Origin: Chloroflexota bacterium
GTDB lineage: Bacteria; Chloroflexota; Anaerolineae; J102
DNA length: 33,247 bases
Assembly (NCBI GenBank): GCA_013152585.1
Contig: JAADGC010000120.1
Location: forward strand, 23,324-56,570
Direction: 5' to 3'
Part shown: in pieces, positions 31,301 through 33,247 of the stretch
Layout: the number at the start of each line of letters is the position of its first letter
How positions within the stretch are numbered: position 1 is the stretch's first letter
Program-made: the position numbers and the translations under genes
The notes under the pieces: model-generated
The model's database searches: none
What the model saw: the letters and a program-made list of their open reading frames with translations, nothing else
What the model was told of the DNA's origin: nothing

Positions 31301-32795
31301 CACTTCCGCCGACGACATCAGTGGCTTTGCCTATCTGGGAACGTTGGCCACGGGCGAGAGCATGGCTGGGAGCTTTGTGGTGGAGGTAGAGCCAGGGCAG
31401 CACATTGCCGACGTCAACGCTTCACTGATCTTCTATGTCGACCAGCAGCCCGAACCCTTCCGCGTACTTTCCACCACCCTGCACGTGCAGAACACAGCCC
31501 CCACCCTTAGCCTTCCCGCCGATCAGCAGCTTGACGAAGGATCGACCCTGCACGCGACAGCTTCTTTCAGCGATCCTGATGCCGATACCTGGACGGGAAC
31601 GGTGGATTATGGCGATGGCTCCCCGGTCCAGTCCTTGGTCTTGGCACCCGACCACAGCTTTGCCCTCGAACATCGCTATACGCAAGACGGCGTTTACCCG
31701 CTCGGTGTGACGCTGAGCGATGGCGAGGCCAACGCCAGCGGCCAATTCACGGTGACGGTCAGCAATGTAGCGCCTACATTCACTCTACCTGCCACCGCGG
31801 CATTGAACGAAGGCGATTCATTACAAATGAGCGGCGAAATGCACGACCCGGGTGCGGATACCTGGACGTTGACAGCGGATTATGGCGACGGCTCCGGCAT
31901 CCAACCGTTGGCTCTGTCCCCCAACCACAGCTTTGTCCTCGAACATCGCTACGCCGACAATGGCACGTACACCGTGACCGTGCGTGCCGATGACGGTGAG
32001 GATGTGGGCGTTGCCCGCGTGCAAGTGGATGTGAGGAATGTGGCGCCGAAGGTGACGCAGTTGCATGTTGCTGCCGCAGCCGCGGGCGAAGCCGTGACTG
32101 TAACCGTTGCCTTCGTTGATCCAGGCGCCGATAGCTGGTCGGCAACGCTCGATTTTGGCGACGGTTCGCCGCCGTTGGAACGGGCAGATGTGACCCCGCA
32201 ATTCGCTGCCAGCCATGTTTACGCAGCCGCCGGCGTCTATACGCTCTCGTTAACTGTTGGCGATGATGATGGCGGCATAGGCGCCGCCACCGCCCAGACG
32301 AGCGTGTGGACCACAGTCAGCCTGCCATTACTGGCCGACACCTGGGTGGATAGCGGCACGCCGACCACGAATTATAATGCCTATGCGGCATTGATTGTAC
32401 GCCCCACCGGCCTGGACAATGCCTTCCTCAGCTTCGATCGCGCCCTGCTCCCCCCCACAGCCGACATCCGCAGCGCCCAACTCACCCTGACCGTTCTCTT
32501 CGAATCGGGTGCGGCCGGTAAGCGCCTGCAAGTGCTGAATGTGACAACCTTTGACACCACGCAGGTGAGCTATGCCAACGCCCCCGCCACTTACAATCCC
32601 GACACACCGGTGGTCGTGCACCCGGGCCAGCTAATACTGGATGTGTCGGCGCAGGTATCTGCCTGGGCCGATGACTCGGGGCCGGGACAGTTGGCGCTAA
32701 GCGCCACCGGCCCGCGCGGGCGCATCGCTGTGGCCAGCCGGGAAAGCTGGCCGTCGGGGCAGGAGCCAACGCTACAAGTGACTTTTGTGCCGTAA
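28365..32795 (+). CDS. Secreted M6-like pseudoprotease with three PKD domains
   Basis: This 1476-residue paralogue of the preceding gene is collinear with it through the protease-like, VEG-like and DUF11-like parts. The signal peptide spans about residues 1-45 (ending TAPVLAQ). The helix corresponding to HExxH reads FQETFEHYLGLPDL (384-397): first His replaced by Glu386 and catalytic Glu by Thr387, with only His390 kept, so peptidase activity is very unlikely. Unlike its neighbour it has three PKD-type beta domains (about 1045-1130, 1134-1222, 1225-1305), each with a YGDGS or FGDGS turn and a HRY or HVY strand. A C-terminal DNRLRE-like domain beginning LPLLADTWV (about 1318-1476) follows. It may act as a surface adhesin or substrate-binding scaffold, which is inference. 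The ATG has GAGG seven bases upstream. Confidence 0.87.
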   Translation: MKLPQLAVSLPSSFSVPLTVRTVLLCLIWVLLLAQGGTTAPVLAQGPGGSTGDVQRYLRPPGAEQVTALLQAEGRLAVGASVQESAPVVRAWYQQFHKAHDIGPAPAAWARLQARETALLHGDVQAMGSDLTPAPTHILGLVVAFGGEDQIVRPYPDPVTGACVDTTFNFQPLALGQDPPPGQRDNFSFYKATMGPDAYDAVLFGIGPDAPGYGVVRPDLGGIDLSGLTLNNYLLEMSSGAYQVGGGVLPQTVTLPHAPESYGYALYQADAQGRCQADPASDAGFMAFAQDAVTAMAIDYPDQTWSQFDANDDHVVDLLFLIHAGYGWQDGGGEDRLSDGSSSFSLNGLAQPQIAGQQTPNDASDDYFVDNFAVFSEQTDLGAFQETFEHYLGLPDLSTLDSMNANGFWGSLAAGVWGGPLGGVRPAGHNLWQDWLLGWKNPLIIDYDDPALDVTIGRLRQQPADTVDGLIILLPPKEVEVQNRAGSGGGWWSGSENNLDHRIWRGFDLSQVGEHPVFSFDAYWNLETGWDYGYVEASKDGGATWTSLADEDGRLTRDNPHGLNQGWGLTGQGQGRLHFDLSAFRGLSIQLRLRYVSDRFATEPGWWVDNLSLDDEQGNVYSDELETITTDWHNNGWLTTPFVRRSDHYYLVEWRDASGFDQTLNDPYQIVYQDKLNHETKVNRLPATTPALIISYRDLSQPFDDELLSDLASPPSYGPKYGLLVVDAHFQPQRFDTTSPAFQDAWVGVPLSGRVMPGDAGFGLTPTQAWTARLGWDFDTQSWSETPLETKSWPSQAPVPAFHDSLNYTPGFFYPGTGSLLYLHDWDASAVIPARADYATPITWPDDQPYPELFGVEVAPGRLLGTGNPGDGGAQYGLHIQVLTQSPEQATVRVWNAMHEVAGAASASPASAHVGERVTLAFSARNVGTAADFFAFAPLPAGVRYVPDSVSGDLFPVGLPTAQLLANWQAAESATLTAATSADDISGFAYLGTLATGESMAGSFVVEVEPGQHIADVNASLIFYVDQQPEPFRVLSTTLHVQNTAPTLSLPADQQLDEGSTLHATASFSDPDADTWTGTVDYGDGSPVQSLVLAPDHSFALEHRYTQDGVYPLGVTLSDGEANASGQFTVTVSNVAPTFTLPATAALNEGDSLQMSGEMHDPGADTWTLTADYGDGSGIQPLALSPNHSFVLEHRYADNGTYTVTVRADDGEDVGVARVQVDVRNVAPKVTQLHVAAAAAGEAVTVTVAFVDPGADSWSATLDFGDGSPPLERADVTPQFAASHVYAAAGVYTLSLTVGDDDGGIGAATAQTSVWTTVSLPLLADTWVDSGTPTTNYNAYAALIVRPTGLDNAFLSFDRALLPPTADIRSAQLTLTVLFESGAAGKRLQVLNVTTFDTTQVSYANAPATYNPDTPVVVHPGQLILDVSAQVSAWADDSGPGQLALSATGPRGRIAVASRESWPSGQEPTLQVTFVP

Positions 32796-33094
32796 CCCGC
32801 ATCTGGCTCAACCAGGGCCGGATGGGATACGGCCCGATTTGGATCAACCGCATCTCCTGGGGGCTCACAGTGACCTCCAGGAGGTGGCCAGGACATTTTC
32901 GCCTCAACAGAGTGTTTTCGGCCACCTCTTTGACGGTATCTTCCCCCACCTGGTGATTGGTGGCCCAGGCGTTATGATACATTTGTTTCCCAGTCGCTTC
33001 GTTCATGATGGTTAACTCACACCCACCAGTTCACCAAAAGGGCTCATCTTCTACCCCTTCTGCGATTTTTCAACCACTCTCTAACAAAAATGAA
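32796..33094. other. Intergenic region with repeat copy D
   Basis: Between the second M6-like gene and the converging fragment on the right edge there is repeat copy D and otherwise unremarkable sequence. No clear terminator for either gene was found. Confidence 0.45.
32838..32928. repeat. Dispersed intergenic repeat, copy D, with related palindromic insert
   Basis: TTTGGATCAACCGC, ATCTCCTGGGGGCTCAC, AGTGACCTCC lead into GACCTCCAGGAGGTGGCCA (32872-32890). This differs at one base from the left arm of the element in copy C. The right arm is shortened to GGCCACCTC (32920-32928), leaving a 9-bp inverted repeat with 30 bases between. The trailing CGAAATCC half was not found. Confidence 0.6.
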
Positions 33095-33247
33095 TCAAAC
33101 GTCTTTCCAGACTTTGTTCATCAGGTAGTAGGCAGTGGGATGCGCTTTCACGTTCTTGAATTCAGAACGGGTGATGTCCCACACATTCTTCCAGTAGCTG
33201 TTGCCAATGGGTCCGTGGTCTTGCATGATGTCTTCCAACTTGCACAT
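33095..33247 (-). CDS. C-terminal fragment of an unidentified gene, running off the right edge
   Basis: On the minus strand an open frame enters at the window edge and ends with TGA at 33095-33097, giving 50 residues that start MCKLEDIMQDHGPIG and end MNKVWKDV. An ATG coincides with the last three bases of the window but may be internal. Codon use looks coding (a regular mix, aromatic residues in Tyr-Trp and Tyr-Tyr pairs). I do not recognise the family; nothing can be said about function. Confidence 0.5.
   Translation of the reverse strand: MCKLEDIMQDHGPIGNSYWKNVWDITRSEFKNVKAHPTAYYLMNKVWKDV

Noticed and set aside
1-33247. tRNA or rRNA genes
   Set aside because: Reading the intergenic spaces on both strands showed no cloverleaf with a TTCRA-type arm and no conserved rRNA segment.

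Overview
The window reads as a piece of a chromosome (or metagenomic contig) from a Chloroflexota-like bacterium, probably in or near the Anaerolineae/Caldilineae. This is inferred from gene style only: a mid/high-GC sequence with GTG/ATG starts, split aspartate kinase and homoserine dehydrogenase, very large secreted proteins ending in DNRLRE-type beta-sandwich domains, a four-helix-bundle 'IVS' gene between repeat arrays, and several dispersed intergenic repeats. No rRNA, tRNA or CRISPR array was seen, so the assignment is not firm.

Left part, minus strand (about 115-11876). From right to left this holds an aspartate-pathway operon: aspartate kinase, homoserine dehydrogenase and aspartate-semialdehyde dehydrogenase, followed directly by a HAD-like protein whose motifs appear in circularly permuted order. 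Then come a DUF951 protein, an MFS transporter, a PepT-like M20 peptidase, a PAP2 phosphatase, a DUF624-like membrane protein and a tungsten-type aldehyde ferredoxin oxidoreductase. The operon has a good sigma-70 promoter (12000-12028), a short leader with a hairpin and a possible 16-codon leader peptide.

Middle part, plus strand (12349-21972). A solitary MFS transporter is followed by a GntR/UTRA regulator and a co-directional cluster: a divergent aspartate-transcarbamylase-like enzyme, a Nudix protein, a YgeW/N-acetylornithine-type transcarbamylase, carbamate kinase, a threonine-synthase-type PLP enzyme and a second 495-residue fold-type-II PLP enzyme. A strong terminator closes it. The set resembles the E. 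coli ygeW-ygeX-yqeA logic: transcarbamylase run backwards, carbamate kinase making ATP, and a PLP lyase processing the released amino acid. The enzymes are different, however, and both transcarbamylases have altered or unknown amino-substrate sites. This is the best candidate for an undescribed pathway here. The cluster is interrupted twice: by an IVS four-helix-bundle cassette flanked by inverted repeat arrays, and by a frameshifted RelB/DinJ antitoxin relic.

Right part (21995-33247). A metallo-beta-lactamase-fold hydrolase and a coiled-coil zinc-ribbon protein precede a 487-base non-coding region with its own promoter and several strong hairpins. Two giant tandem secreted paralogues of the immune-inhibitor-A (M6) family follow (1240 and 1476 residues). 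Both have lost the first zinc histidine of HExxH, and the second has also lost the catalytic glutamate. Four copies of one dispersed repeat lie in intergenic spaces, two of them carrying an extra palindromic insert. A minus-strand gene fragment runs off the right edge.
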